Assembly: GCF_018310695.1 (NCBI RefSeq) | Contig: NZ_JAGXCY010000044.1 | Span: 1-34,483 of the forward strand | Source of the DNA: Paenibacillus sp. Marseille-Q4541 | GTDB taxonomy: Bacteria > Bacillota > Bacilli > Paenibacillales > Paenibacillaceae | Reading direction: 5' to 3' | Length of the DNA: 34,483 bases | Notes under the pieces: generated by a model | Told to the model about the DNA's origin: nothing | The model's input: only the letters and a program-made list of their open reading frames with translations | Database searches by the model: none | Program-made: the position numbers and the translations under genes | Part shown: positions 15,145 through 22,599 of the stretch, one piece after another | How the letters are laid out: each line of letters begins with the position of its first letter | Position numbering within the stretch: position 1 is the first letter of the stretch

Positions 15145-15873
15145 TTATTTGAGTGTAATCACAACTCTACGATTAGGCTCTTCGCCTCTACTAATCGTAT
15201 TCACCTGACGGTGATGCTGAAGTTTCGCATGAATTACTTTACGTTCCTGAGAAGGCATTGGTTCAAGTACAACTTCTTTTCCCGTACGAATTACTTGTGA
15301 TGCCAAGCGGTCTGCAAGTTCTTCTAATGTCTTGCGGCGTCTTAATCTGAAATTCTCTGCATCAAGAATAATCCGCACGAAACTGCTTGAGTTCTTGTTA
15401 GCCACAATATTCGTTAAATACTGAAGTGCATCCAAGGTCTGGCCCCTACGTCCGATAATAAGTCCCAGATCTTCTCCAGTAATATTAAAAATCTTGCCAT
15501 CTCTGCTTTTCTTAATCTCGATTTCGACTTCAAGCCCCATACCGGCAGCTACTTCCTTAACGAAATCACTTGCCTCAACATATGGATCAACTTCAGTAGT
15601 TCTATTCGTATCTATCTCAGTTGAAATAGAAGAAGTTAGACCAGAAGTACGGACCTGAGCAGAATCAGGCTCTTTTTCGAAGGACTCTTCTTTCCGTTTC
15701 GGAATGAGTGTCAATTCTACTTTGGCTGGCTTAACACCAATGAGACCTAAAAAACCTCTGGATGGCTGTTCTAAGACGTTTAACGCAACCAAATCGCGGC
15801 TAACACCAAGTTGTGTCAGTCCTTGATCTACAGCATCTTCTATCGTTTTACCTGTCGCAATGACGGTGGTCAT
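15145..15873 (-). CDS. jag: RNA-binding protein Jag (KhpB)
   Basis: RNA-binding protein linked to cell-wall and division control, encoded beside yidC. The 242 residues show the Jag-N domain (1-55, with QPSRGFLGLIGVKPA), an acidic linker rich in Glu and Ser (about 60-95), a KH domain with the loop GRRG at 141-144, and a C-terminal R3H domain (R211 and H215 in ERKVIHAKLQHH). It is longer than the B. subtilis protein because of the linker. It is 64 bases downstream of yidC. Confidence 0.95.
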   Translation of the reverse strand: MTTVIATGKTIEDAVDQGLTQLGVSRDLVALNVLEQPSRGFLGLIGVKPAKVELTLIPKRKEESFEKEPDSAQVRTSGLTSSISTEIDTNRTTEVDPYVEASDFVKEVAAGMGLEVEIEIKKSRDGKIFNITGEDLGLIIGRRGQTLDALQYLTNIVANKNSSSFVRIILDAENFRLRRRKTLEELADRLASQVIRTGKEVVLEPMPSQERKVIHAKLQHHRQVNTISRGEEPNRRVVITLK

Positions 15874-15937
15874 ATGGAACGCCGTGCCTCCTTCACCACA
15901 TACTGATATGATAAACTGGGAGAGCTAACTTAACTTT

Positions 15938-16825
15938 TTATTTTTTCTTTCTTTTCTTTTTCTTCTTCGCTTGTGAGTTTACTCCATTTGTAGAAACAAG
16001 TCCTGCTTGTCCCTTCTTGGAAGAACCCGTAGCGCCTTGAACATTCGAAGCAGCAATAAGCTTATCATTGTTCCGGTAAAGGAAGAAGTTTTGAACGATG
16101 GTGTAGATGTTTGAGTAGAACCAGTAGAGTGGCAATGCCGATGCAAACTGATAGGACATTACAAACATCAGAATTGGATATACCCACAGCATAAACTGCA
16201 TAGGTCCTTGCTGCTGCGACGGATTCTGCTTCATCATATACCATGTTTGGAAGAACATAGACACAGCAACGAGCACAGGAAGAATAAACATTTTATCTGG
16301 GGAACCAAGTTCCATCCATAAGAAAGTGTGCTTGCTGATATTTGAGTTATAAAGAATCGAGTTATAAAGAGCGATATAAATAGGCATCTGGATAATCAGA
16401 GGCAAACAACCCGCCATTGGATTGACTTTATGCTCTTGGAAAAGCTTCATCGTTTCCGCTTGAATTTTTTCTGGAGTATCCTTGTACTTCGTTTGGATTT
16501 CCTTAATTAGCGGTTGAATCTTCTGCATGTTTCTTGAACTTTTTACTTGTTTAATAGTGAGTGGAAGAATTAATGTCCGTACGATAATTACTAGTACCAA
16601 AATCGCTAGGCCATACTCTCCGCCAAACCATTTAGCAAATGAGTCTAAAGATAGTGAAAACCAGTAAACTACGTTACTTTTCCAAAAAGATTCACTGTTC
16701 TTCAAGTCTTCCGTAGTAACATGTGTTGTGTTCGTAGGAGCACAACCAGCTAATACAGCAACCAAAGCGATGACAGCGATCAGGAGAAGCCACTTCTTCC
16801 CCTTCATTGACTTGAGTCGAGACAC
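15938..16825 (-). CDS. yidC: Membrane protein insertase YidC (SpoIIIJ-type lipoprotein)
   Basis: Inserts and folds membrane proteins with or without SecYEG; the SpoIIIJ form is also needed for forespore signalling. The 295-residue precursor has a signal peptide with lipobox LAGC (25-28), so C28 is the predicted lipid-modified residue. Five membrane segments follow, beginning with the region around YGLAILVLVIIVRTLILPL, which includes the conserved hydrophilic-groove arginine. The C-terminus is very Lys-rich (KKKKKRKKK), suited to ribosome contact. The gene order rpmH-rnpA-yidC-jag is conserved. Confidence 0.97.
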   Translation of the reverse strand: MSRLKSMKGKKWLLLIAVIALVAVLAGCAPTNTTHVTTEDLKNSESFWKSNVVYWFSLSLDSFAKWFGGEYGLAILVLVIIVRTLILPLTIKQVKSSRNMQKIQPLIKEIQTKYKDTPEKIQAETMKLFQEHKVNPMAGCLPLIIQMPIYIALYNSILYNSNISKHTFLWMELGSPDKMFILPVLVAVSMFFQTWYMMKQNPSQQQGPMQFMLWVYPILMFVMSYQFASALPLYWFYSNIYTIVQNFFLYRNNDKLIAASNVQGATGSSKKGQAGLVSTNGVNSQAKKKKKRKKK

Positions 16826-16894
16826 TTCATAACCCCTCTCTTAACCTATCCATTCCACCGTAAATAATACCATAAGTAGAAGAACAAAGAAACG

Positions 16895-17251
16895 CTAATT
16901 CGAGCGTCTTTCTGCCTTCAAAAGCGAAGCTTTTCGCAGGACATGAAGAATGCTTTTTTCCATTTCCTGATAGCTCATTGAAACGGCTCCCTTTCTTACG
17001 ATAAAAATGAGATCCATGTTCTCAACAATTTCGGTTTCATGATGTCGAATAATTTCTTTAATCAATCTTCGCATGCGATTGCGGACAACCGCATTGCCAA
17101 TCTTCTTGCTGCAAGATACGCCGACACGAAACTGCTCGACATCCTTGCGACGCAATCCATATACCACAAACTGATAGTTTGCTTGAGACTTACCATAACG
17201 GTATACGCGACTAAAGTCGGCACGGTTTCGTAAACGTAATCTTTTATGCAA
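16895..17251 (-). CDS. rnpA: Ribonuclease P protein component
   Basis: Protein subunit of RNase P, which matures tRNA 5' ends. The 118 residues include the RNA-binding signature SKKIGNAVVRNRMRRLIKE (48-66) and the N-terminal RLRLRNRADFSRVYRYG. It starts at TTG 17251, with AAGGAG about 10 bases upstream; no ATG gives a better N-terminus. It lies downstream of rpmH with a terminator between the two genes. Confidence 0.96.
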   Translation of the reverse strand: MHKRLRLRNRADFSRVYRYGKSQANYQFVVYGLRRKDVEQFRVGVSCSKKIGNAVVRNRMRRLIKEIIRHHETEIVENMDLIFIVRKGAVSMSYQEMEKSILHVLRKASLLKAERRSN

Positions 17252-17378
17252 TGCTCTCTTCTCCTTGCTTCAACGCGTTTGTTCCTTAATAAACGCATTG
17301 TTACACCCTAATTTAAGTATGGACGATCATAGGAAGCTATAAACGCTCCTCTTATTAAAGTCAAAATTGCTTATTTAA

Positions 17379-17404
17379 GAAAAAAAGACCACCGTAGTGG
17401 TCTT
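17379..17404 (-). terminator. Terminator between rpmH and rnpA
   Basis: On the minus strand AAGACCAC / GTGGTCTT with loop TACG is followed by a run of T. It lies 11 bases past the rpmH stop. It would release most transcripts after the abundant L34 message and let a fraction continue to rnpA, unless rnpA has its own promoter. Confidence 0.85.
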
Positions 17405-17414
17405 CATGCACGCA

Positions 17415-17549
17415 TTACGCACTGAGTACTTTTCTGCCTTTCAGACGGCGGGCTGCCAGAACTTTACGGCCGTTTTTCGTGCTCATTCTTTTCCGGAAAC
17501 CATGGTTCTTCTTACGTTTGCTAACATTCGGTCTAAATGTTGGTCTCAT
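17415..17549 (-). CDS. rpmH: 50S ribosomal protein L34
   Basis: A 44-residue, very basic large-subunit ribosomal protein. It starts MRPTFRPNVSKRKKNHGFRK and ends GRKVLSA, a textbook L34. The ATG at 17549 follows AAGGGGGTG. It is expressed from the promoter at 17602-17630 and followed by an intrinsic terminator. In Bacillales it marks the left edge of oriC. Confidence 0.97.
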   Translation of the reverse strand: MRPTFRPNVSKRKKNHGFRKRMSTKNGRKVLAARRLKGRKVLSA

Positions 17550-17601
17550 GTATTGCACCCCCTTATAAGGAATCCTGTACAGATTGAACTACCTAGTACT
17601 A

Positions 17602-17630
17602 CTTATAAACTGTTTATTTGCATAGTGCAA
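17602..17630 (-). promoter_or_regulatory. Sigma-A promoter of rpmH
   Basis: On the minus strand: TTGCAC (17625-17630), 17-base spacer, TATAAG (17602-17607). A 14-bp perfect palindrome TAACGATATCGTTA (17635-17648) lies directly upstream of the -35. Confidence 0.7.
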
Positions 17631-17756
17631 TCCATAACGATATCGTTAATTAATCATTTTCATCAACACAGAAAATGCCTTTATATATTTAACCATGTAT
17701 AAGTCAAAAAGTCAACTTAACTACAGTATGCGCATAATCAAAACCATTTGATTCAT

Positions 17757-17815
17757 TTGTCCACAATTTTACTCCATCATCCCAACAAACAATAAAGTTA
17801 TTCACATGTGGATAT
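17757..17815. other. DnaA-box cluster beside rpmH (left part of oriC)
   Basis: One consensus box TTATTCACA (17798-17806, plus strand) is flanked by two one-mismatch boxes: TTGTCCACA (17757-17765, plus) and ATATCCACA (17807-17815, minus). The position upstream of rpmH corresponds to one of the box clusters of the B. subtilis origin. The rest of 17550-18169 holds the rpmH promoter and gntR control sites but no gene. Confidence 0.65.
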
Positions 17816-17971
17816 CAATTTTCACATTTCTATTTTCTTTACTTCTACTATATATGTTGAAATCCTAGTACAAGGAATGTCTTATTTTATATTTAAATTA
17901 ATAATGTTTCAAATATAAGGAAACCTGTTTATATGGAGAAATGCATAGTAATAGATGCTTACGTTGCTTTA

Positions 17972-17985
17972 TTTAAACGTTTACA
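17972..17985 (+). promoter_or_regulatory. Candidate cre site (CcpA) upstream of gntR
   Basis: TTTAAACGTTTACA matches the cre consensus TGWAANCGNTNWCA at all fixed positions but one. Catabolite repression of a gluconate operon by CcpA is known in B. subtilis. Confidence 0.55.
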
Positions 17986-18022
17986 AAATGTTCACAGTTG
18001 TTGTACGATAGATTTATCACTA

Positions 18023-18036
18023 ACTTGTATACAAGT
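18023..18036. promoter_or_regulatory. GntR operator upstream of gntR
   Basis: ACTTGTATACAAGT is a perfect 14-bp palindrome and the core of the B. subtilis gnt operator as I recall it (ATACTTGTATACAAGTAT). It lies 134 bases upstream of the gntR start. I could not fix a promoter, but TTCACA (17991-17996) with TTTATC (18013-18018) would place the start of transcription at the operator. Confidence 0.75.
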
Positions 18037-18169
18037 ATACCTAACAATGTTTATGCTCTTTTATTTTACTGTAACGCTGTTTTTAGTTACCATTAGATTA
18101 GAGTCTAGATTCAATATATGATGAACTACACTCTCTTCAAATGAAATGTATGGATAGGAGAGTTATTTG

Positions 18170-18838
18170 ATGCATTATCCTTCTGCTTGGCTGCAAGGAA
18201 GTTCTCTTGGAGAGTTTATTGTAAGCGAATTACGCTTGCAAATTATTGATGGCACCATCCCTCCGGGGGAAATTTTATCTGAGAATAGAATAGCTGCCCA
18301 ATTTAGCAGCAGTCGTTCCCCCGTAAGAGATGCATTTAAAACGCTTTCAAACGAAGGCTTGATTCGTCTTGAACGTATGGGCGCTGTTGTTCTTGGTCTC
18401 AGTGCAAAAGATATGGATGAGCTCTATGATGTGAGATACCTTATTGAAAGTTTTGTTCAAGAAAATTTGGCAAAACAGCTGCCTCATGATTTGATGACAA
18501 AACTGCAGCAAATTATCGATAAAATGGAACTCTCAATGAAACACTCTGATTTTGTCGAATTCGCCTATCAGGATCTCCAGTTTCACGAGACGATCATTAT
18601 GGAAGCGAACCATACTCGAATGCTTCATTTATGGAAGAGCATTCGCCAGATTATTATGACAGTACTTTTACTTACGACAGAAGAAATTTTCTCTCAAGGT
18701 ACCGAACGTATTGAAGCAGTCATCGATAAGCATCGTAAGTTAATGAAAGGCCTTGAATCAAGAGATGAAATGATCATAGCTAAAGAAGTGAAGTGTTATT
18801 TCTCAGATTCACGCCAAACGCTGCATAAAACTTTATAA
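18170..18838 (+). CDS. gntR: GntR-family repressor of the gluconate operon
   Basis: Transcription factor of the FadR/GntR subgroup, probably released from DNA by gluconate. I prefer ATG 18170 over the adjacent TTG 18167, since GGAG lies nine bases upstream. The 222 residues show an N-terminal winged helix (about 8-75, with LSENRIAAQFSSSRSPVRDAFKTL) and a C-terminal all-helical FCD domain (ELYDVRYLIESFV onward, with metal/ligand histidines near QFHETIIMEANHTRM). It heads gntR-gntP-gntK. The operator palindromes before gntR and gntP fit repression of both its own gene and the transport genes. Confidence 0.9.
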   Translation: MHYPSAWLQGSSLGEFIVSELRLQIIDGTIPPGEILSENRIAAQFSSSRSPVRDAFKTLSNEGLIRLERMGAVVLGLSAKDMDELYDVRYLIESFVQENLAKQLPHDLMTKLQQIIDKMELSMKHSDFVEFAYQDLQFHETIIMEANHTRMLHLWKSIRQIIMTVLLLTTEEIFSQGTERIEAVIDKHRKLMKGLESRDEMIIAKEVKCYFSDSRQTLHKTL

Positions 18839-18907
18839 AAATTCCTTCTATATGTAGCATATGTTCTAGCAGAGACAGTGCAGAAAATGTACTTTCTCTT
18901 TTTAAAA

Positions 18908-18921
18908 AGTTGTCGACAAGT
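18908..18921. promoter_or_regulatory. Second, degenerate GntR operator before gntP
   Basis: AGTTGTCGACAAGT shares 11 of 14 bases with the operator upstream of gntR and contains the 10-bp palindrome TTGTCGACAA. Its place in the 189-base gap between gntR and gntP suggests separate control of gntP-gntK. Confidence 0.5.
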
Positions 18922-18953
18922 ATACAATTAGGGATATATTTTCAAAACAGTTT

Positions 18954-18967
18954 TGTAAGCGCACTTA
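18954..18967 (+). promoter_or_regulatory. Weaker candidate cre site before gntP
   Basis: TGTAAGCGCACTTA differs from the cre consensus at two fixed positions. It lies between the degenerate operator and the gntP start. Confidence 0.35.
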
Positions 18968-19027
18968 TTTTCTGAAATAGAGGTAACGCCTCCACTTTAT
19001 ATTGCATTACAAAGGAGAAAACTCACC

Positions 19028-20389
19028 ATGGAAAGTATTTTTGGCCTGAGTCACACAGCAACGATGTTGATCTGGACTCTTATCACGATTGTATTTCTGG
19101 TTGTTCTCATTTCTAAATATAAATGGAATCCATTTGTATCTCTTTTAATTGCGGCATTAATTCTAGGTCTTCTTACCGGAATGAATACTGAAGATGTTGT
19201 ATCATCCATTACAAGTGGTGTTGGCGGAACACTGGGGACCATAGCAATTGTTATCGGGCTTGGTACCATGCTTGGTAAAATGATGGCTGAGTCCGGCGGT
19301 GCAGAACGAATTGCTACAACTCTCATTGACCGTTTTGGCTTGAAACGCGTTCACTGGGCCATGATGATTGTCGGATTTATTGTTGGTATTCCAGTATTTT
19401 TTGAAGTCGGTCTTATTTTGCTGATTCCAATCATCTTTACTGTGGCTCGAAAAACGGGTTTATCCATTCTTAAGATCGGAATTCCGATTTTGGCTGGCCT
19501 TTCTACCGTCCACGGACTTGTCCCTCCTCATCCTGCACCCATGATTGCAATTGAGGCATTCGGAGCAAACTTAGGTCAGACGATAATGTATTCATTTTTA
19601 GTGGGATTACCCACTGCAATTATAGCCGGCCCTCTCTTCGGTAACTTTATTAGCAAGAGAGTGAAAGTAGAGCCTCCAGCAGAACTTGCAGAACAATTTG
19701 CATTAAAAAGTGAACGCGAGCTGCCTGGATTCGGTATTACGCTGCTTACTATATTACTGCCAGTCATCCTTATGCTCTCCGGATCAATTGCACTCATTGT
19801 GGATCCAGAAGGTGTAAATGGGTTTGCCCATTTTCTTGAATTTATCGGAAATGAAATCGTTGCGCTCCTTATTTCCGTCGTTTTTGCTCTCTTTTCCCTT
19901 GGTTTTGCACGAGGGTTTAACAAAAGTGAAATTTCCAAGTTTACAAGTGAATGTCTTGCACCGACAGCCAGCATTATTTTGATCATCGGCGGTGGCGGTG
20001 CATTTAAACAAGTACTTATTAACAGCGGCGTCGGTACTGCCATTGCAGAGCTTGCTACAAGCATGAATATTAATATTATTTTATTCGCTTGGCTGGTTGC
20101 TGCTCTCATTCGTGTGGCAACGGGTTCCGCAACCGTCGCAATGACAACAGCCGCTGGTATTGTCGCACCTGTTCTTGCACTTTCACCGGGTGTGAGTGTG
20201 GAACTTGTAGTTCTAGCGACAGGCGCAGGCTCTCTTTTCCTTTCCCATGTGAATGATGCTGGGTTCTGGATGATCAAAGAGTTTTTCAACATGACCGTTT
20301 CACAAACTCTTAAAACATGGTCCGTTATGGAGAGCGTGCTCTCTGTGGTTGCGCTGGTCTTAATTTTATTGCTTAGCACCGTGATCTAA
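19028..20389 (+). CDS. gntP: Gluconate permease, GntP family
   Basis: Proton-coupled gluconate importer of the cytoplasmic membrane. The 453-residue protein is almost entirely hydrophobic with about 12-14 predicted helices. Family features include GLGTMLGKMMAESGGAERIA near residues 77-96, a central PPHPAP motif, GGGGAFKQVLINSGVG and ATGSATVAMTTAAGI. The ATG at 19028 follows AAAGGAGAAAA. The sugar acid is inferred from the neighbouring gluconokinase and GntR operator; GntP proteins can also carry other sugar acids. The order here is R-P-K, versus R-K-P-Z in B. subtilis. Confidence 0.93.
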   Translation: MESIFGLSHTATMLIWTLITIVFLVVLISKYKWNPFVSLLIAALILGLLTGMNTEDVVSSITSGVGGTLGTIAIVIGLGTMLGKMMAESGGAERIATTLIDRFGLKRVHWAMMIVGFIVGIPVFFEVGLILLIPIIFTVARKTGLSILKIGIPILAGLSTVHGLVPPHPAPMIAIEAFGANLGQTIMYSFLVGLPTAIIAGPLFGNFISKRVKVEPPAELAEQFALKSERELPGFGITLLTILLPVILMLSGSIALIVDPEGVNGFAHFLEFIGNEIVALLISVVFALFSLGFARGFNKSEISKFTSECLAPTASIILIIGGGGAFKQVLINSGVGTAIAELATSMNINIILFAWLVAALIRVATGSATVAMTTAAGIVAPVLALSPGVSVELVVLATGAGSLFLSHVNDAGFWMIKEFFNMTVSQTLKTWSVMESVLSVVALVLILLLSTVI

Positions 20390-20447
20390 TCAAGCCCCCT
20401 GTTATCTTCAACTGGTAACTAGCTTATAGAAAGAAGGCTTTCAAAGT

Positions 20448-21995
20448 ATGAAATCTTATATGATAGGTATTGATATTGGAACGACAAGCACAAAAGCAGT
20501 TCTTTTCGAAAAAAATGGGCAGGTAGTAGCAAAGGCGAGTGAAGAGTACCCTCTTCTCACGCCTTTTCCTGATTCTGCCGTTCAGAATCCTGATGAAATT
20601 ATGGATGCTGTAGTCCACACAGTGAAAGCTATCATGAGTCAAAGCCGTATTCCAGCCGAACAGGTCATGTTCGCTTCTTTTAGTTCTGCTATGCACAGCT
20701 TTATTGCTATGGATGCAAATGGGCTCCCACTGACCCCTTGTATTACATGGGCAGATAATCGCAGTAATGTATGGGCACGAAAATTAAAAGAAGAACTTAA
20801 TGGGCATGAAATATATCGTAGAACAGGAACCCCTATTCATCCAATGTCCCCCTTGTCTAAACTTTTATGGTTAAGAAATGAACAAGAAAATGTATTTAAT
20901 CAAGCTGTTAAATTTATTTCTATTCGGGAGTATGTTACTTTCAAACTTTTTAATCAATATGTTGTAGATCATTCCATTGCTTCGGCAACAGGGCTGTTTA
21001 ATCTAGAAGAGCTTGATTGGGATAAGGAAGCACTACAAGTTGCCGGTATTACTCCAGATCATTTATCTGCTCTTGTCCCTACTACGCACGTGCTGACAGG
21101 ACTAGATACTCATTACGCAAAAGAGATGGGTCTTTCCCCCTCTACCCCATTTGTTGTAGGAGCAAGTGACGGGGTTCTATCCAATCTAGGTGTAGGTGCA
21201 ATACGACCTGGAGAGGTTGCAGCTACTATCGGTACTAGTGGTGCGATCCGAACCGTAGTCGACAAGCCGGTTACAGATGTAAAAGGCCGTACCTTCTGCT
21301 ACGCTCTCACCGAGAATCACTGGGTAGTCGGAGGACCTGTAAATAACGGAGGAATGATCTTCCGCTGGGTACGTGATGAGATGGCTGCATCTGAAATAGA
21401 AACCGCTAAACGACTTGGCATCAGCTCCTATGATGTCCTTACCCGTATTGCTGAACGAGTAGCTCCAGGGGCAGATGGGCTCCTTTTCCACCCATTTCTA
21501 TCAGGTGAAAGAGCGCCACTGTGGAATCCCGATGCAAAAGGGTCCTTCTTTGGGCTCACCTTACAGCATAAGAAAGAGCATATGATCAGAGCTGTATTAG
21601 AAGGGGTTATTTTTAACCTTTATACCGTCTTACTTGCGATGAAAGAGCAGATGGGGCAGCCGAGCAGAATTCTTGCCACGGGTGGATTCGCCCGTTCTCC
21701 TTTGTGGCGCCAAATGATGGCCGATATTTTTGATCAGGAAGTCGTTGTGCCTGAGAGCTTCGAAAGTTCTTGTCTTGGCGCTGTTGTGCTTGGTCTTTAT
21801 GCAACAGGCAATGCAGATTCACTTGAGATTGTATCCAGCATGGTAGGAACAACCCATGCACACTCTCCTATCCAAGGTCAGGTAGAGGTATATCAAGAAC
21901 TGCTCCCGATCTTCATCCGAATTTCCCGTAAGCTGACAGAAGAATATGAGGATCTAGCCAAGTTCCAGCGTAAACACATCTCTTCGGGCAAATAG
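20448..21995 (+). CDS. gntK: Gluconokinase, FGGY family
   Basis: Phosphorylates gluconate to 6-phosphogluconate for the pentose phosphate pathway. The 515-residue length fits the FGGY (B. subtilis type) gluconokinase rather than the small P-loop E. coli enzyme. The phosphate-binding start GIDIGTTSTKAVLF (7-20), CITWADNRS, the adenosine-loop region IGTSGAIRT and LATGGFARSPLWRQMMAD are clear. No gntZ (6-phosphogluconate dehydrogenase) follows, so that step must be encoded elsewhere. The gene is 58 bases after gntP and ends at a strong terminator. Confidence 0.92.
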   Translation: MKSYMIGIDIGTTSTKAVLFEKNGQVVAKASEEYPLLTPFPDSAVQNPDEIMDAVVHTVKAIMSQSRIPAEQVMFASFSSAMHSFIAMDANGLPLTPCITWADNRSNVWARKLKEELNGHEIYRRTGTPIHPMSPLSKLLWLRNEQENVFNQAVKFISIREYVTFKLFNQYVVDHSIASATGLFNLEELDWDKEALQVAGITPDHLSALVPTTHVLTGLDTHYAKEMGLSPSTPFVVGASDGVLSNLGVGAIRPGEVAATIGTSGAIRTVVDKPVTDVKGRTFCYALTENHWVVGGPVNNGGMIFRWVRDEMAASEIETAKRLGISSYDVLTRIAERVAPGADGLLFHPFLSGERAPLWNPDAKGSFFGLTLQHKKEHMIRAVLEGVIFNLYTVLLAMKEQMGQPSRILATGGFARSPLWRQMMADIFDQEVVVPESFESSCLGAVVLGLYATGNADSLEIVSSMVGTTHAHSPIQGQVEVYQELLPIFIRISRKLTEEYEDLAKFQRKHISSGK

Positions 21996-22019
21996 ATCTC
22001 ATTATTTGTGCAAAAATTT

Positions 22020-22046
22020 AAGAGCCGGTCATATGACCGGCTCTTT
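22020..22046 (+). terminator. Terminator of the gnt operon
   Basis: A 10-bp GC-rich stem AGAGCCGGTC / GACCGGCTCT with loop ATAT is followed by TTTTT. It separates gntK from the dnaA regulatory region. Confidence 0.93.
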
Positions 22047-22153
22047 TTGTCAATCCTACTATTAATCTTTCCGTGTTAATGTGACATTTTTTGAAGCATA
22101 CTCATTTACTCGCTTCTACCCCGCTTCATGATCACAATAATTGCATTTTACGG

Positions 22154-22466
22154 TTATCCACAGAAAAAAGAGTCCGAGCCATATCTGCATTCTTCCCTCT
22201 TATCCAGCATCAACTGATAATTTACAAGCACAAGCTGTGAATAAATGATTTCAGTTTTTTGATGATCTTGTCGAAAACTAAACAAATTATAAACAATATA
22301 TAGTGTTGTGATTAAAAATTATACACAAGTTATTGAATTTGTGGATAAAATCCTGAGATACGTTGAAATATAAGACTTCTTTTGCTATGATTATATTGCT
22401 TTTGGATGTGAATAGATGTTTCAATCCATAATATTATCAACAGCCTGTGGATAAAGTTGTGAACAA
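22154..22466. other. oriC DnaA-box cluster upstream of dnaA
   Basis: Five boxes match TTATNCACA: 22154-22162 (TTATCCACA, plus), 22236-22244 (TTATTCACA, minus), 22319-22327 (TTATACACA, plus), 22340-22348 and 22446-22454 (TTATCCACA, minus). A one-mismatch box lies at 22458-22466. The surrounding DNA is very AT-rich. This is the main box cluster of the origin and also the dnaA control region. The rest of 22047-22599 holds no gene. Confidence 0.9.
22363..22391 (+). promoter_or_regulatory. Probable dnaA promoter
   Basis: TTGAAA (22363-22368), 17-base spacer, TATGAT (22386-22391). DnaA boxes lie immediately upstream (22319-22348) and downstream (22446-22466), fitting autoregulation of dnaA by DnaA. 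The leader would be about 200 bases. Confidence 0.6.
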
Positions 22467-22599
22467 TTTTCCGTTGTTCCTTCTTTTTTTGTTTAACGTC
22501 CTATGGACATTGGGGATAAATTCTACAATATAAATTTTTTTTCGACATTCCACTCATGGCACTGGGCCACATTTGGAAGATTAAAAGGAGTGACAGTCT

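Noticed and set aside
19576..20379. 267-codon open frame on the minus strand
   Set aside because: It lies fully inside gntP on the other strand, has a low-complexity composition rich in Ser, Thr, Ala and Pro typical of a shadow frame, and resembles no protein I know.
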